From the NCBI RefSeq assembly GCF_016522505.1, contig NZ_JAEHOH010000011.1:62001-126000 (forward strand): a stretch of 64,000 bases of DNA. The letters are read 5' to 3'. Positions 1-8,181 of the stretch are shown piece after piece; position 1 is the stretch's first letter, and each line of letters opens with the position of its first letter. Source of the stretch: Leucobacter chromiisoli. Its GTDB lineage: Bacteria > Actinomycetota > Actinomycetes > Actinomycetales > Microbacteriaceae. The notes under the pieces were generated by a model, which made no database searches, was not told the DNA's origin, and saw only the letters and a list, made by a program, of their open reading frames with translations. The position numbers and the translations under genes are program-made.

Positions 1-652
1 CCTGAGCGCCCGGTGGCAGAACGGCTTCCTGCATCGCTGAGAATGTGACGGTCTTCGGAAGCGGTAGTCGTGGGCTTCCCTGGTCGTCTTCCTCGACAAA
101 CACTGCCTCGCTCGGCAGCCTTACGCGCGCGCTCGTACGTCCTTCATTGGTCAGGACGGCAAACCCTCGATACCAAATGAAGGTATCTCTATTCCGAGGC
201 CATGCGAGCATGCGGTCCCCGAGCGGCTGGGAGCGCTCGATCGATTGCGGATCCAATAGGCGAAGCTGGCCCGCATTCGGCATTCCGTCCCTGTGTCCAT
301 CGACAAGCGGGCCTATCGCGGGTGAGAAGTCAACGGTGACTCTCGGGGCGTCTTGATCAGCTCGTGCGCGGATAGCTTCCTGCTGCACCTCGAGCGCTAC
401 CTTGACGGAATCAGCAGAGTTCTTAGCCTGCGCTTCTGCGGTAGCGGCTTGGCGTTCGCCCAACTTGATGAGTCGTCTGTTGTCTCGAGCCTGACGGAAT
501 GCGAAGAAGGCGAGCGCGAGCGTTCCCAGTCCTGTCAACAGATTTATCAAGTTTCCGATATCCGTAGCGGTCAGGCTGCGAAGCCAGTCGCCAAGGCCTA
601 GCAAGAGAGATGCATGCAGAGCGTCGAGTGCTAGGGCAAACTGATTTTGCAT
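1..652 (-). CDS. Partial membrane-anchored hypothetical protein (3' end outside the window)
   Basis: I do not recognise the family. The minus-strand frame stays open for 217 codons from an ATG at 652 (start MQNQFALALD) and runs off the left edge, so the C-terminus is missing. A hydrophobic stretch at about residues 32-52 reads as one membrane segment. It is followed by a charged alanine- and glutamine-rich stretch (residues 55-110) likely to be helical, and then a mixed soluble region. Codon use is less GC-biased than in the core genes, as in the other three genes left of tRNA-Ala. The next gene (727-1536) is on the same strand and 74 bp upstream, so the two may be co-transcribed. Two plus-strand frames over the same bases look like antisense shadows. 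Confidence 0.7.
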   Translation of the reverse strand, partial: MQNQFALALDALHASLLLGLGDWLRSLTATDIGNLINLLTGLGTLALAFFAFRQARDNRRLIKLGERQAATAEAQAKNSADSVKVALEVQQEAIRARADQDAPRVTVDFSPAIGPLVDGHRDGMPNAGQLRLLDPQSIERSQPLGDRMLAWPRNRDTFIWYRGFAVLTNEGRTSARVRLPSEAVFVEEDDQGSPRLPLPKTVTFSAMQEAVLPPGAQ

Positions 653-726
653 GACTCCATCATGCCCTCTCGATGGCTACCACTTCGGACTCCTGTGACA
701 CTTCGAGGCCTGCTGCTGCGGTGTAT

Positions 727-1536
727 CTAGTTCCTGTTCAGCCCGTGCCTGCGAGTATCGAGCGCGGTCTTGAAGTGGCTCTCGGCAGCATCAATAACCG
801 AAGCCGGTGTCGCCGGGTCAAACACTCGTAGCAGCGAGAAGCGGAAGCTTGCCGGGTTGAGGCTTCGTAGTTCCACGTTCCCGCCGTGCCCATTTGCGGC
901 GTAGACGTTCCATCGTTGCCGAATGCTCTCCGCCCCGTCGGCCTTACCGACGTATTGGCGGCCATCGCGCGTATCCGTGATGAGATATACGCCCATGACC
1001 GAAGACAATGCGGTGCGCCATGAGGCGTAGCGGTGTTCGCGCATCACCGCTTGGAGCAGCGCATAGTCAAGGATGAGGTGATCGAACCCCGGGAAGGGTA
1101 CTGGTTCCGCGTCGGCGATGCCCATGACGGCGTAACTCGCCGCTGTCGCGGCCCGCATCCACCAACTGCGCGGCGAGCGCCACTCGATCACCAAGCGATG
1201 CTGGAGATCCTCCATGTGCTCCGATGCAACAAGATCGAAGACTCGTCGCTCGCCATCGTTAGTGACCTCTCCTCGGTTCTCAAGCACCGACCAGAGCCGC
1301 GCCTGGTCACCGCCCTCCTTGACGAAGACGACCCAGAAGCGCGGTGGCACCGAAGGGAACCGTTGGGGGTCCGCTGCCTGATTCCAGGTGTACTCGAGGA
1401 TCTCCTGGTCGGTCGAGTCTGCGTGGATGCCGGAGAAGCCATTTTCGTGCTGTTTCACGTACGCATGCCGAATGACAAGCGCGTCGGCTAGGTCGATACC
1501 CGCGTCGCTCAGAATCGGGCCAAACGTCAATGCCAT
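727..1536 (-). CDS. GIY-YIG nuclease-like domain protein
   Basis: This 269-residue protein has a C-terminal GIY-YIG-type module, a small catalytic domain of homing endonucleases, UvrC and some restriction enzymes. The visible landmarks are GVYLI at 182-186 (GIY position), QYVGK at 194-198 (YIG position), an arginine-rich helix near 206-208 and a glutamate at 252, where the family usually places its metal-binding acid. The first 180 residues contain no domain I know; they may recognise DNA or a partner. It lies in the low-GC segment beside tRNA-Ala, divergent from the triple-HTH gene. Nuclease activity is inferred from the motif only. A role in a mobile element, restriction or repair is possible. 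Confidence 0.75.
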   Translation of the reverse strand: MALTFGPILSDAGIDLADALVIRHAYVKQHENGFSGIHADSTDQEILEYTWNQAADPQRFPSVPPRFWVVFVKEGGDQARLWSVLENRGEVTNDGERRVFDLVASEHMEDLQHRLVIEWRSPRSWWMRAATAASYAVMGIADAEPVPFPGFDHLILDYALLQAVMREHRYASWRTALSSVMGVYLITDTRDGRQYVGKADGAESIRQRWNVYAANGHGGNVELRSLNPASFRFSLLRVFDPATPASVIDAAESHFKTALDTRRHGLNRN

Positions 1537-1669
1537 AGATGAGAGTTTCTTCCTGTCCGAGGCGCACCAGAGGTGTCATGTACCAGCTTGCCACGAGACG
1601 CAGACAGGCTTGCCAAGGCGGTACGGGAATGGATCCACGTCGAGGAAAACGGAGTGATGACTGTCACCC

Positions 1670-1698
1670 TTGACTTCTTTTGCCTCTTGGCGCATAGT
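1670..1698 (+). promoter_or_regulatory. Sigma-70-type promoter for the triple-HTH gene
   Basis: A -35 box TTGACT (1670-1675) and a -10 box CATAGT (1693-1698) are separated by 17 bp. The expected transcript start is near 1705, only about 7 nt before the ATG at 1712, so the mRNA would be nearly leaderless. No Shine-Dalgarno sequence lies in front of that ATG, which fits. Confidence 0.55.
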
Positions 1699-1711
1699 CA
1701 GACGCTGAAGT

Positions 1712-2616
1712 ATGACGGAACGCAATTCTCACCCCTCTACAACACCTCTCGACCAGAACAGGTCGTTCCCTTCTGGCGTCACGGTCCTGCGATTAGAAAT
1801 GCTCAACGGCGCCGACGGCATGGCCGAGTTCTATTCGCCGGCCCCTCAGAAGATCAAAGCGGTTCTCCCGCGGGCAGCGTTTCAGCAAGTCATGGAGAAG
1901 CTGCCAGAGGTCTTCGATGATGCGGCGTGGTTGGAAGTCACGCTACTCAAGGACGTCGGCGGGATCCTGGAACTAGCCGTGGAGGATCAGCTGAAGCATC
2001 GAGTGTTTGTGGCGGAGGGACTCTTCGACGATATGTCGGCATTCGTCTGGGACAACGCCCCCAGTTCCTGTTCGCAGCGCGACCCGTTGGCCGCTACAAG
2101 AACCCGTTTCCGGTACTAGAACACGATATTCGCTCTCGCGTAGCCCTTGATCCCCTGCGCCGCAAGATACGACGCCTCTACGAAGATGAGAAGCTCACCA
2201 TTGCGGAAGTAGGGAAACGAGTCGATCTCTCACATGATACCACCGCGAAATACCTCGGAGAAGTAGGCGGCCAACTTCGAGAGCCAGGCATTCCACGCGT
2301 GAACCTGGATCTCGAGGTTGCTCGACGCATGTACCTACAAGACAAGCTCTCGCTTGAGGCGATCGGGGAACGCTTCGGCACGACAGGAAGCACGATTTAC
2401 TGGAAATTCAAGAAAGCAGGCATTCCGATCCGTTCGCGTGCTCCGAGCTACGACAAGAACATCGCGAAGATACGCCACCTCTACGAAGTGGAGAAACGGT
2501 CCATGAATGAAGTGGCAAAGATCATGGGTCAGAAACCGGAAACGATCGCGAAATATCTCCGTCGAGCAGGCGTCGAGATACGGTTAGACGCACGACAGTT
2601 AAATCGTCGCAAGTAG
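1712..2616 (+). pseudogene. Triple helix-turn-helix protein, apparently split by a -1 frameshift
   Basis: The upstream frame (ATG 1712) encodes 117 residues of an unrecognised domain and then, past a run of five C (2058-2062), reads into unrelated residues and stops at 2119. Re-reading C2062 as the first base of CAG opens a frame to 2616, giving a joined product of about 301 residues. The downstream part holds three similar 40-45 residue units (about 2155-2280, 2305-2430, 2455-2590). Each has a basic helix with RxLY or RxMY, then an HTH-like EVGKRV, AIGERF or EVAKIM, and a closing RxAG-type turn. The downstream frame has no plausible start codon of its own between 2062 and the first HTH. Loss of one C, programmed slippage or an assembly error would all explain this. 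A DNA-binding regulator is likely if the gene is intact. Confidence 0.6.
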
Positions 2617-2660
2617 AAGACGAGACCCTTCTTGTTCTGTTATCCGCAGAAGCCTCGCCC

Positions 2661-3644
2661 TCAGAAGTGTTGACGAGCGGCATGGAAGCGCCCAGCTGTA
2701 CTGCCTGGATTTGCACCCCGGACGGTGACACACATCTGCCCCGAACTAGCGCTGCAGGTCGAGCAGGGTCTGCTGAGTGGGCCTTCACTCGGCTTGGCAC
2801 TCGAGGCAAGAAGCGCCTCCGGGCTCAAGCTCGAGGCGATCACAAGCAGAAATACGAAGACTCCGAAATCATCGGGGCGGTACTCTTCCACGTCTTCTGC
2901 GATGAGCCCAGCCCACACGAGCAAGGCGCTATATGCAACGACCACCAGGCGGCGAGCTACTCGATCTGACCACTCAGGAAACTTCTCTTGCACGCGGACA
3001 GCAACCTGAGCAGCGCGCACCCAAACCGACTCCAAGACAGGGTCAGCCCCTTCGAGCAGCTCACCTTCAATTGAGGCGATGTCCTCCTCTGCGAGGTTGT
3101 GGCCAAGGTGGTCCACAACCTCGAGGATGAGCTCATCCGAGACAGCAGCAGGTGATTCGACTGGAAGGGAAACCGACGCTACTTGCCTGATGAGCCTGTC
3201 TACGTTCAAAGCCTCTATTGAAGCAACTGCCTGCGCGAGTATGTTCTGCGTCACCGAGGTTGCATTCGCTGCCACCGCGAGCAGCCGCGCATCAGGAAGC
3301 ATCGCGTTAGTAGCGCGGGCAAGCTCCTGCCATCTGATGTTCTGGGCTGCTGACGCGTACGTCTTACTCATCTGCTCGGTCATGCGCGTCACCCGGACGG
3401 CGTCCGCAATGAGCTTGCTGCTGTCGAACGTCTGAAGGCGTGCTATCGCTTGTTGTGCGATCTCCCCGTAGGAGGAGCGCGCAAGGGCAGCCGCTGCCGA
3501 GGTAAGCGCATCATGATTGGTGACTTGCGCGGCCAACTTCGCCAGGTCGATCCCTGCAAATGCCGACAGTGTGGTGATCTCACGCGTGGCACCCATAGCG
3601 ATGGCGCTCTGCGCTAAGCTCCGGCGCGCCCGTGGTTCAGCCAT
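2661..3644 (-). CDS. Two-TM membrane protein with C-terminal CCCH zinc-finger-like motif
   Basis: The 327-residue product starts MAEPRARRSL. Residues 10-200 are alanine-rich and helical with no recognised domain. Two membrane segments follow at about 232-249 and 261-277. The tail carries C294, C297, C305, H321 and R324, spaced like the short zinc-binding motif (CxxC, GxxC, HxxR) seen in many actinobacterial phage and mobile-element proteins. That similarity is recalled from motif shape and was not searched. A helical cytoplasmic domain joined to a hairpin anchor and a possible nucleic-acid-binding tail is unusual. The gene converges on the HTH gene with 44 bp between them. Function unknown; sensing or immunity is a guess. 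Confidence 0.7.
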   Translation of the reverse strand: MAEPRARRSLAQSAIAMGATREITTLSAFAGIDLAKLAAQVTNHDALTSAAAALARSSYGEIAQQAIARLQTFDSSKLIADAVRVTRMTEQMSKTYASAAQNIRWQELARATNAMLPDARLLAVAANATSVTQNILAQAVASIEALNVDRLIRQVASVSLPVESPAAVSDELILEVVDHLGHNLAEEDIASIEGELLEGADPVLESVWVRAAQVAVRVQEKFPEWSDRVARRLVVVAYSALLVWAGLIAEDVEEYRPDDFGVFVFLLVIASSLSPEALLASSAKPSEGPLSRPCSTCSASSGQMCVTVRGANPGSTAGRFHAARQHF

Positions 3645-3793
3645 GCTTCCATCCTTTCAGGAGGCGCATTCATTTTCTAATGTGCCCCAGGGTGGTGAGG
3701 GAAGACGGACTGCAGTTCTCATGTAGCACCACTCCGAGAACGCTAAGAACGGGTGTACTGGCACTCTGTCGTAAACGTGTTGCGAAAGGAAAG

Positions 3794-3845
3794 CGGCGGT
3801 CGAGCCGGAGAGCACGAGATAGTGCTCATCCAGCCACGACCGCCG
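3794..3845. repeat. Nested hairpin between the accessory segment and tRNA-Ala
   Basis: Outer arms CGGCGGTCG (3794-3802) and CGACCGCCG (3837-3845) are perfectly complementary. Within them GAGCAC (3810-3815) and GTGCTC (3822-3827) form a second perfect stem with a 6-nt loop. There is no T-tract, so a simple intrinsic terminator is unlikely. It could be part of a small RNA or a recombination site. The rest of the 293-bp gap 3645-3937 shows nothing else I can name. Confidence 0.5.
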
Positions 3846-3937
3846 TGATAGAGAAGGACAGCGAAGCCCACTACAAAACCTATGGCTAGCCTTACCAAAC
3901 GGCGTTTACGAAGACACCGATTGCAGTAAGCCTCTTA

Positions 3938-4013
3938 TGGTGGATCTGAGGGGACTCGAACCCCTGACCCCCTGCATGCCATGCAGGTGCGCTACCAGCT
4001 GCGCCACAGACCC
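3938..4013 (-). tRNA. tRNA-Ala (anticodon GGC)
   Basis: The cloverleaf is complete on the minus strand. The acceptor GGGTCTG (5' end at 4013) pairs with CAGATCC (one G-T pair). The anticodon stem CCTGC/GCAGG holds the loop ATGGCAT with anticodon GGC, and the T-arm contains GGTTCGAGTCC. A 3' CCA is encoded at 3938-3940. The low-GC segment begins directly at its 3' end, the usual target of integrases. Confidence 0.95.
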
Positions 4014-4072
4014 GTGGAAGTCGGACGAATTCTCCCCCGACAACTCTTCTATTCTAAACCACCCGAGGGAGG

Positions 4073-4465
4073 CTATTGCAAATCGGCCGCACCCCCTGGC
4101 GTGTCAAGCACCGATGCGAGATTGATCGCCGGGCAGTCCTTCCACAGCCGCTCGAGCTGATAGAAGTCGCGCTCCTCCTGATGGAAGACGTGGACGATGA
4201 GATCGCCGAAATCGAGCAGGATCCAGCGGCCGCTCTCACGACCCTCGCGGCGCACCGTGCGCACGCCTGCGTCGTTCAGCGCGTCCTCGATCGCGTCCGA
4301 GATCGACTGGACGTTGCGCTCGACGCTGCCGCTCACGATCAGGAAGGCGTCGGCGAGGCCGAACTGCTCGGCCACGTCGAGCGCGACCGGCGCCGTAGCC
4401 CCCTTGTCGTCGGCGGCGCGCACCGCGAGCCCCAGGTCTCTCAGCACGTCACGGGATTCAGTCAC
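4073..4465 (-). CDS. rsfS: Ribosomal silencing factor RsfS
   Basis: RsfS binds ribosomal protein uL14 and blocks subunit joining in starvation. The 130-residue product has the family core with RESGRWILLDFGDLIVHVF and the following ExRxFYxLERLW segment, and is of usual length. The start is GTG at 4465. It is the last gene of a leftward series nadD, a membrane protein and rsfS, an arrangement common in bacteria for nadD and rsfS. 37 bp separate it from the preceding gene. The C-terminal tail after LERLW is short and variable. Confidence 0.95.
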   Translation of the reverse strand: MTESRDVLRDLGLAVRAADDKGATAPVALDVAEQFGLADAFLIVSGSVERNVQSISDAIEDALNDAGVRTVRREGRESGRWILLDFGDLIVHVFHQEERDFYQLERLWKDCPAINLASVLDTPGGAADLQ

Positions 4466-4503
4466 GGTTACCTTTCACACGCATCATCGTTCTCGGAGTC
4501 GGC

Positions 4504-6003
4504 TCAGCCGAACATCCCGTTGCTGGCGCCCCAGACCACCAGGGCGCCCACGCCGAGCAGGAGAGCCCCGCCGGTCAGCGAGAGCACGAGCGGGAGCTTG
4601 CTGCGCTCCTTCTTGGTCTCGCTCACCACGGGAACGCTGGAGGGCACCATCGCGCTGACCGCGCGTCGAGCGGCCACGGGCCCGGATCCCTGCTCCCTCG
4701 CCGCCTGGTGGTCGAACGCCGTATCCTCCGAGTCGACCTCCACGGACTCGTGCAGAGCCGCATGGCCGCCCGTCTCCCCCAGCGACCTCGGCAGATCGAT
4801 CGAGCCGGTGACGAAGAGCTCGCCCGTCTCGCCGATCGGCCCGGAGAGACGCCCGTCGTTGGGCATCGAGGGAAGGATCAGCGCGGAGGTCGACGAGCCG
4901 GTGCCGCCCTCCTGCGCGACGGCGCGCGAGATCAGGTCGTCGAAGTCGCCGCCCTGGCCGTTCGCCTGCTGCTCGGGCATCGGCGACGGCGTGACCCGCG
5001 TCTCGGGATCGTCGAACACCGACCGCCACTCCTCGGGAGGGACGATGTCGGGGAAGGAGTACCCCTTCGACTGCGAGGAGGCGCTCTTCGCGCCGGGCAC
5101 GGCGTCCGCTCCAGGCTCCGCGGCCTCCTCCCGGTCCTCAGGGAGCACCTCGGCCTCGGTCGCCGCCTCGGCCTCGGTGCCCGGCGCATCCTGGGGCGCG
5201 GGGTCCGGCTGCTGCTCAACGGCGTCCTCGAGCGCGGCCTCCGCGGCGGGCTGCGGTTCGGAGTTCCGGCGCCAGGGCATCCGCCTCCGCGGCTTCTGCT
5301 CGCCCGCAGCCGGCACCGCCTCATCCGAGGCCGCGGCTTCGTCCGGCTCGTGCGCCTCTGCGACATCCTCCGCGTCCACCGCCTGCGCCGAGTCCGAGGG
5401 GCGCTCCGCCTCCTGCAGATCGGCCACGGTGAACGGCTGGGTCGGCGCGAGCACATCATCGAACGCCAGCCCCCCGGCATCCTCGCCCGCGGCTTCCGCC
5501 TGCCGGGCCGCCCGCTCGGCCTCGGCGCGCTCCGCCTCGGCGCGCTCCGCCTCAGCGCGCTCCGTCTCGGCGCGCTCCGCAGCGAGACACCGCTCCTCCG
5601 CCAGTCGGGCGGCCTCCTGCTCGCGCGCAGCCTCGGCCAGGCGAGCTGCCTCAGCATCGGCCTCCCGGGCAGCGGCTTCCTCGGCCTCCCGCACCGCTGC
5701 CTCTTCGGCCCGCTGGGCCTCGGCCTCCCGCTCGCGCGCAGCCTCGGCGCGGAGCGCCTCGATCGCCTGCGCACGCAGCTCGCGCATCTCACGACGGCTG
5801 CGCGGGTTGCCGTTCTCATCGACCGGCGAGATCTCGATCTCGTCGACACCCTCGAGATCGCTGAGATCTATCGCCCCGGTGTCGTCTGCAGCAGGCGACT
5901 GCGGCGCCGGCGCCTCGGATTCGGGCGAAGACGATGCCTCGGCCATCTCCCGCAAGCGTCGCTCACGCCTGCTCAGCGGGCGGGGCTCCTCATGCTCACT
6001 CAT
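4504..6003 (-). CDS. Alanine/glutamate-rich coiled-coil protein with C-terminal membrane anchor
   Basis: This 499-residue protein is not of known function. I chose ATG 6003 ([16 protein letters not shown]) because it overlaps the end of nadD and the basic [10 protein letters not shown] start resembles other actinobacterial proteins at this locus; an ATG at 6093 would bury 90 bp in nadD. Residues 60-160 are an E/A/R-rich probable coiled coil with near-tandem [14 protein letters not shown] runs. Next comes a long disordered acidic part, then a single hydrophobic segment close to the C-terminus ([20 protein letters not shown]). It is probably a tail-anchored protein with a cytoplasmic N-terminus. 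Its position between nadD and rsfS suggests simple co-transcription. Confidence 0.8.
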   Translation of the reverse strand: MSEHEEPRPLSRRERRLREMAEASSSPESEAPAPQSPAADDTGAIDLSDLEGVDEIEISPVDENGNPRSRREMRELRAQAIEALRAEAAREREAEAQRAEEAAVREAEEAAAREADAEAARLAEAAREQEAARLAEERCLAAERAETERAEAERAEAERAEAERAARQAEAAGEDAGGLAFDDVLAPTQPFTVADLQEAERPSDSAQAVDAEDVAEAHEPDEAAASDEAVPAAGEQKPRRRMPWRRNSEPQPAAEAALEDAVEQQPDPAPQDAPGTEAEAATEAEVLPEDREEAAEPGADAVPGAKSASSQSKGYSFPDIVPPEEWRSVFDDPETRVTPSPMPEQQANGQGGDFDDLISRAVAQEGGTGSSTSALILPSMPNDGRLSGPIGETGELFVTGSIDLPRSLGETGGHAALHESVEVDSEDTAFDHQAAREQGSGPVAARRAVSAMVPSSVPVVSETKKERSKLPLVLSLTGGALLLGVGALVVWGASNGMFG

Positions 6004-6601
6004 CTGATCCGTCGCTTCCGTCGGTATACAACTTGTGCTTTGCGATGTACTGCACCACACCGTCCGGAACGAGATACCACACGGGGAACCCACGAGCGAC
6101 GCGGCTGCGGCAATCTGTCGATGAAATCGCCAGCGCAGGCACTTCCAATAAGCTTACGTGCTCGCCTGACAATCCAGAAAGCGACAGCTCGTGCCCGGGC
6201 CGTGAAACCGCGATGAAATGAGCCAGCTCCCAGAGTCGATCGACGTCCTTCCAACTCAGGATCTGCTCGACGGCGTCGGCCCCGGAGATGAAGAAGAGGT
6301 CCGCGTCGGGCAGCGCGGCCTTGAGCTCGCGCAGCGTGTCGACGGTATAGGTGAAGCCCTCGCGGTCGACGTCGACGCGGCTCACGGTGAATCGCGGGTT
6401 CGAGGCCGTCGCGATCACCGTCATCAGATAGCGGTGCTCGCTCTCGGTGACGTTGCTCTTCTGCCAGGGCTGCCCCGTGGGGACGAAGATCACCTCGTCG
6501 AGGTCGAAGCTCTGCGCGACCTCGCTGGCCGCCACCAGGTGCCCATGATGGATCGGATCGAAGGTGCCGCCCATCACCCCGATGCGGCGCTTAGCAGACA
6601 C
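5996..6601 (-). CDS. nadD: Nicotinate-nucleotide adenylyltransferase
   Basis: NadD joins nicotinate mononucleotide and ATP to give deamido-NAD, the penultimate step of NAD synthesis; nadE for the last step is at 54262-55137. The 201-residue product has the nucleotidyltransferase [12 protein letters not shown] motif near its start, [11 protein letters not shown], and [10 protein letters not shown] near the C-terminus corresponding to the family ISSTxxR motif. The start is GTG at 6601. The stop overlaps the next gene's ATG region by 8 bp, so translation is probably coupled. Confidence 0.96.
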   Translation of the reverse strand: MSAKRRIGVMGGTFDPIHHGHLVAASEVAQSFDLDEVIFVPTGQPWQKSNVTESEHRYLMTVIATASNPRFTVSRVDVDREGFTYTVDTLRELKAALPDADLFFISGADAVEQILSWKDVDRLWELAHFIAVSRPGHELSLSGLSGEHVSLLEVPALAISSTDCRSRVARGFPVWYLVPDGVVQYIAKHKLYTDGSDGSDE

Positions 6602-6606
6602 GGCGA

Positions 6607-6819
6607 TCAGTGGTGCTGTGCGTCACCGTGCTCGCGGGCGTAGGCCTCGGCCTTCTCGGCGTGGCGATTGGCCACGTCGCGGAAGCTGAACGTGACCGCC
6701 GCCAGAGCGACGAACACGGTGAGGGCGATGGCACCGAAGAGGGGCGCCGGGAACGGCAGCTCGTTGACGATGTGGTGGCCGCCCTCTGCGGCGGCGGTGA
6801 TCGTGGCGAGAAGAGACAT
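6607..6819 (-). CDS. Small conserved single-TM protein
   Basis: I chose ATG 6819 ([17 protein letters not shown]) because GGGGA lies just upstream; a longer form from 6858 would add 13 residues without a better site. The 70-residue product has one hydrophobic segment ([19 protein letters not shown]) and a charged histidine- and alanine-rich tail. Proteins of this shape sit beside nadD or proA in many related actinobacteria, to my recollection. The function is unknown. It ends 5 bp before nadD and shares its strand. Confidence 0.75.
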   Translation of the reverse strand: MSLLATITAAAEGGHHIVNELPFPAPLFGAIALTVFVALAAVTFSFRDVANRHAEKAEAYAREHGDAQHH

Positions 6820-6876
6820 TGTGATCCCCAGCATTCCTAACGGTCGATGAAACGTCACCCAGTCTAGCGGTATCGG

Positions 6877-8130
6877 CTAGCGAATCTGCCCGGAGCCGCG
6901 CACGAGCCACTTCGTGCTCGTGAGCTCCTGCAGACCCATCGGGCCCCGCGCGTGCAGCTTCTGCGTCGAGATGCCGACCTCCGCGCCGAAGCCGAACTCT
7001 CCGCCGTCGGTGAATCGGGTCGAGGCGTTCACCATCACCGCGGCGGAGTCCACCTCGGCCAGGAAGCGCTCGGCGTTCGCGTAGTCGCGGGTCACGATTG
7101 CCTCGGTGTGCCGCGTCGAGTACCGCTCGATGTGCTCGAGCGCCTCGTCGAGGGAGTCGACGACCCGCACGCCCATCTCGAGGGCGAGGTGCTCGGTGGA
7201 CCAGGTCTCCTCGCCCGCGGCCGAGATCTCCCCCGCGAGGGCGCGTGCCGCCTCGTCGCCGCTGAGCAGCACGCCCTCGCCGACGAGCTCGCTCGCGAGT
7301 CGCGGCAGCAGACGATCCGCGGCGTCGCGGTGCACGAGCAGCGTTTCGGCCGCGTTGCACACGCTCGGCCGGTGGGTCTTCGAGTTCTTCACGATCTCGA
7401 CGGCGGTCTCCTCGTCGGCGCTCGCGTCGACGAAGACGTGCACGATCCCCGACCCGGTCTCGATGACGGGCACCGTCGACTCCTGCACGACCGTCGAGAT
7501 GAGGCCGGCGCTCCCCCGCGGGATCAGCACGTCGACGTAGCCGCGCGCCCGCATCAGGCGCGAGGCTCCTTCCCGGCCGAACTCGTCGACGGTCTGGATC
7601 GCCTCGCCGTCGAGGCCGGCGCTGCCGACGGCGCGCTGGATGAGCGCCACGAGGACGGCGTTGGTGCGCTCCGCGGCGGTGCCGCCCCGCAGCACCGCGC
7701 CGTTGCCGCTCTTCAGGGCGAGGGCGGCGATATCGACCGTGACGTTGGGCCGCGCCTCGTAGATCGCCCCGATCACGCCGAAGGGGACGCGCACCTGGCT
7801 GATCGCGATCCCGTTCGCGAGGGTGCTGCCGCGCACGACCTGGCCGACGGGATCCGGCAGCGCGACGACCTCGCGCACCGCCCCGGCGAGGCCGCGGAGC
7901 CGCGCCTCGTCGAGCTTGAGGCGATCCAGCAGTCCCTCGCCGAGGCCCGACTCGCGCCCGCGCTCGAGATCCTGCGCGTTCGCCGCGACGATCTCGTCGA
8001 CGCCCTGCTCGATCGCCGCCGCGATCGCCTCGAGAGCGGCGTCCTTCTGCGTGGTCGTGGCGTTGGCGAGCTTCTTGGCGGCGAGGCGGGCATCGCCGAG
8101 CTTGGCGAGGAAGGGATCCTGAGCGTGCAT
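6877..8130 (-). CDS. proA: Glutamate-5-semialdehyde dehydrogenase (gamma-glutamyl phosphate reductase)
   Basis: ProA reduces gamma-glutamyl phosphate with NADPH in the second step of proline synthesis. The 417-residue product is of normal length and shows the aldehyde dehydrogenase-like fold, with the catalytic cysteine in SVCNAAE, the upstream LPDPVGQVVRGS region and a C-terminal FGFGAEVGISTQ segment. The start is ATG 8130. proB, for the first step, is 51 bp upstream on the same strand. Confidence 0.97.
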   Translation of the reverse strand: MHAQDPFLAKLGDARLAAKKLANATTTQKDAALEAIAAAIEQGVDEIVAANAQDLERGRESGLGEGLLDRLKLDEARLRGLAGAVREVVALPDPVGQVVRGSTLANGIAISQVRVPFGVIGAIYEARPNVTVDIAALALKSGNGAVLRGGTAAERTNAVLVALIQRAVGSAGLDGEAIQTVDEFGREGASRLMRARGYVDVLIPRGSAGLISTVVQESTVPVIETGSGIVHVFVDASADEETAVEIVKNSKTHRPSVCNAAETLLVHRDAADRLLPRLASELVGEGVLLSGDEAARALAGEISAAGEETWSTEHLALEMGVRVVDSLDEALEHIERYSTRHTEAIVTRDYANAERFLAEVDSAAVMVNASTRFTDGGEFGFGAEVGISTQKLHARGPMGLQELTSTKWLVRGSGQIR

Positions 8131-8181
8131 GCTCCCCAGTGTATCGGCGGCCGCCGGCCGGCCGCCGTCGACGACCGCCGG

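Noticed and set aside
45-601. Two plus-strand frames (45-356 and 353-601)
   Set aside because: The minus-strand frame from 652 is open throughout, has a sensible start and membrane segment, and explains the same bases.
1-3937. An att repeat of the tRNA-Ala 3' end inside the island
   Set aside because: No second copy of the tRNA end was seen in the window; the other boundary must be further left.
4076-6216. Plus-strand proteins opposite rsfS and the coiled-coil gene
   Set aside because: Serine- and arginine-rich composition typical of antisense frames; the minus-strand genes are well supported.
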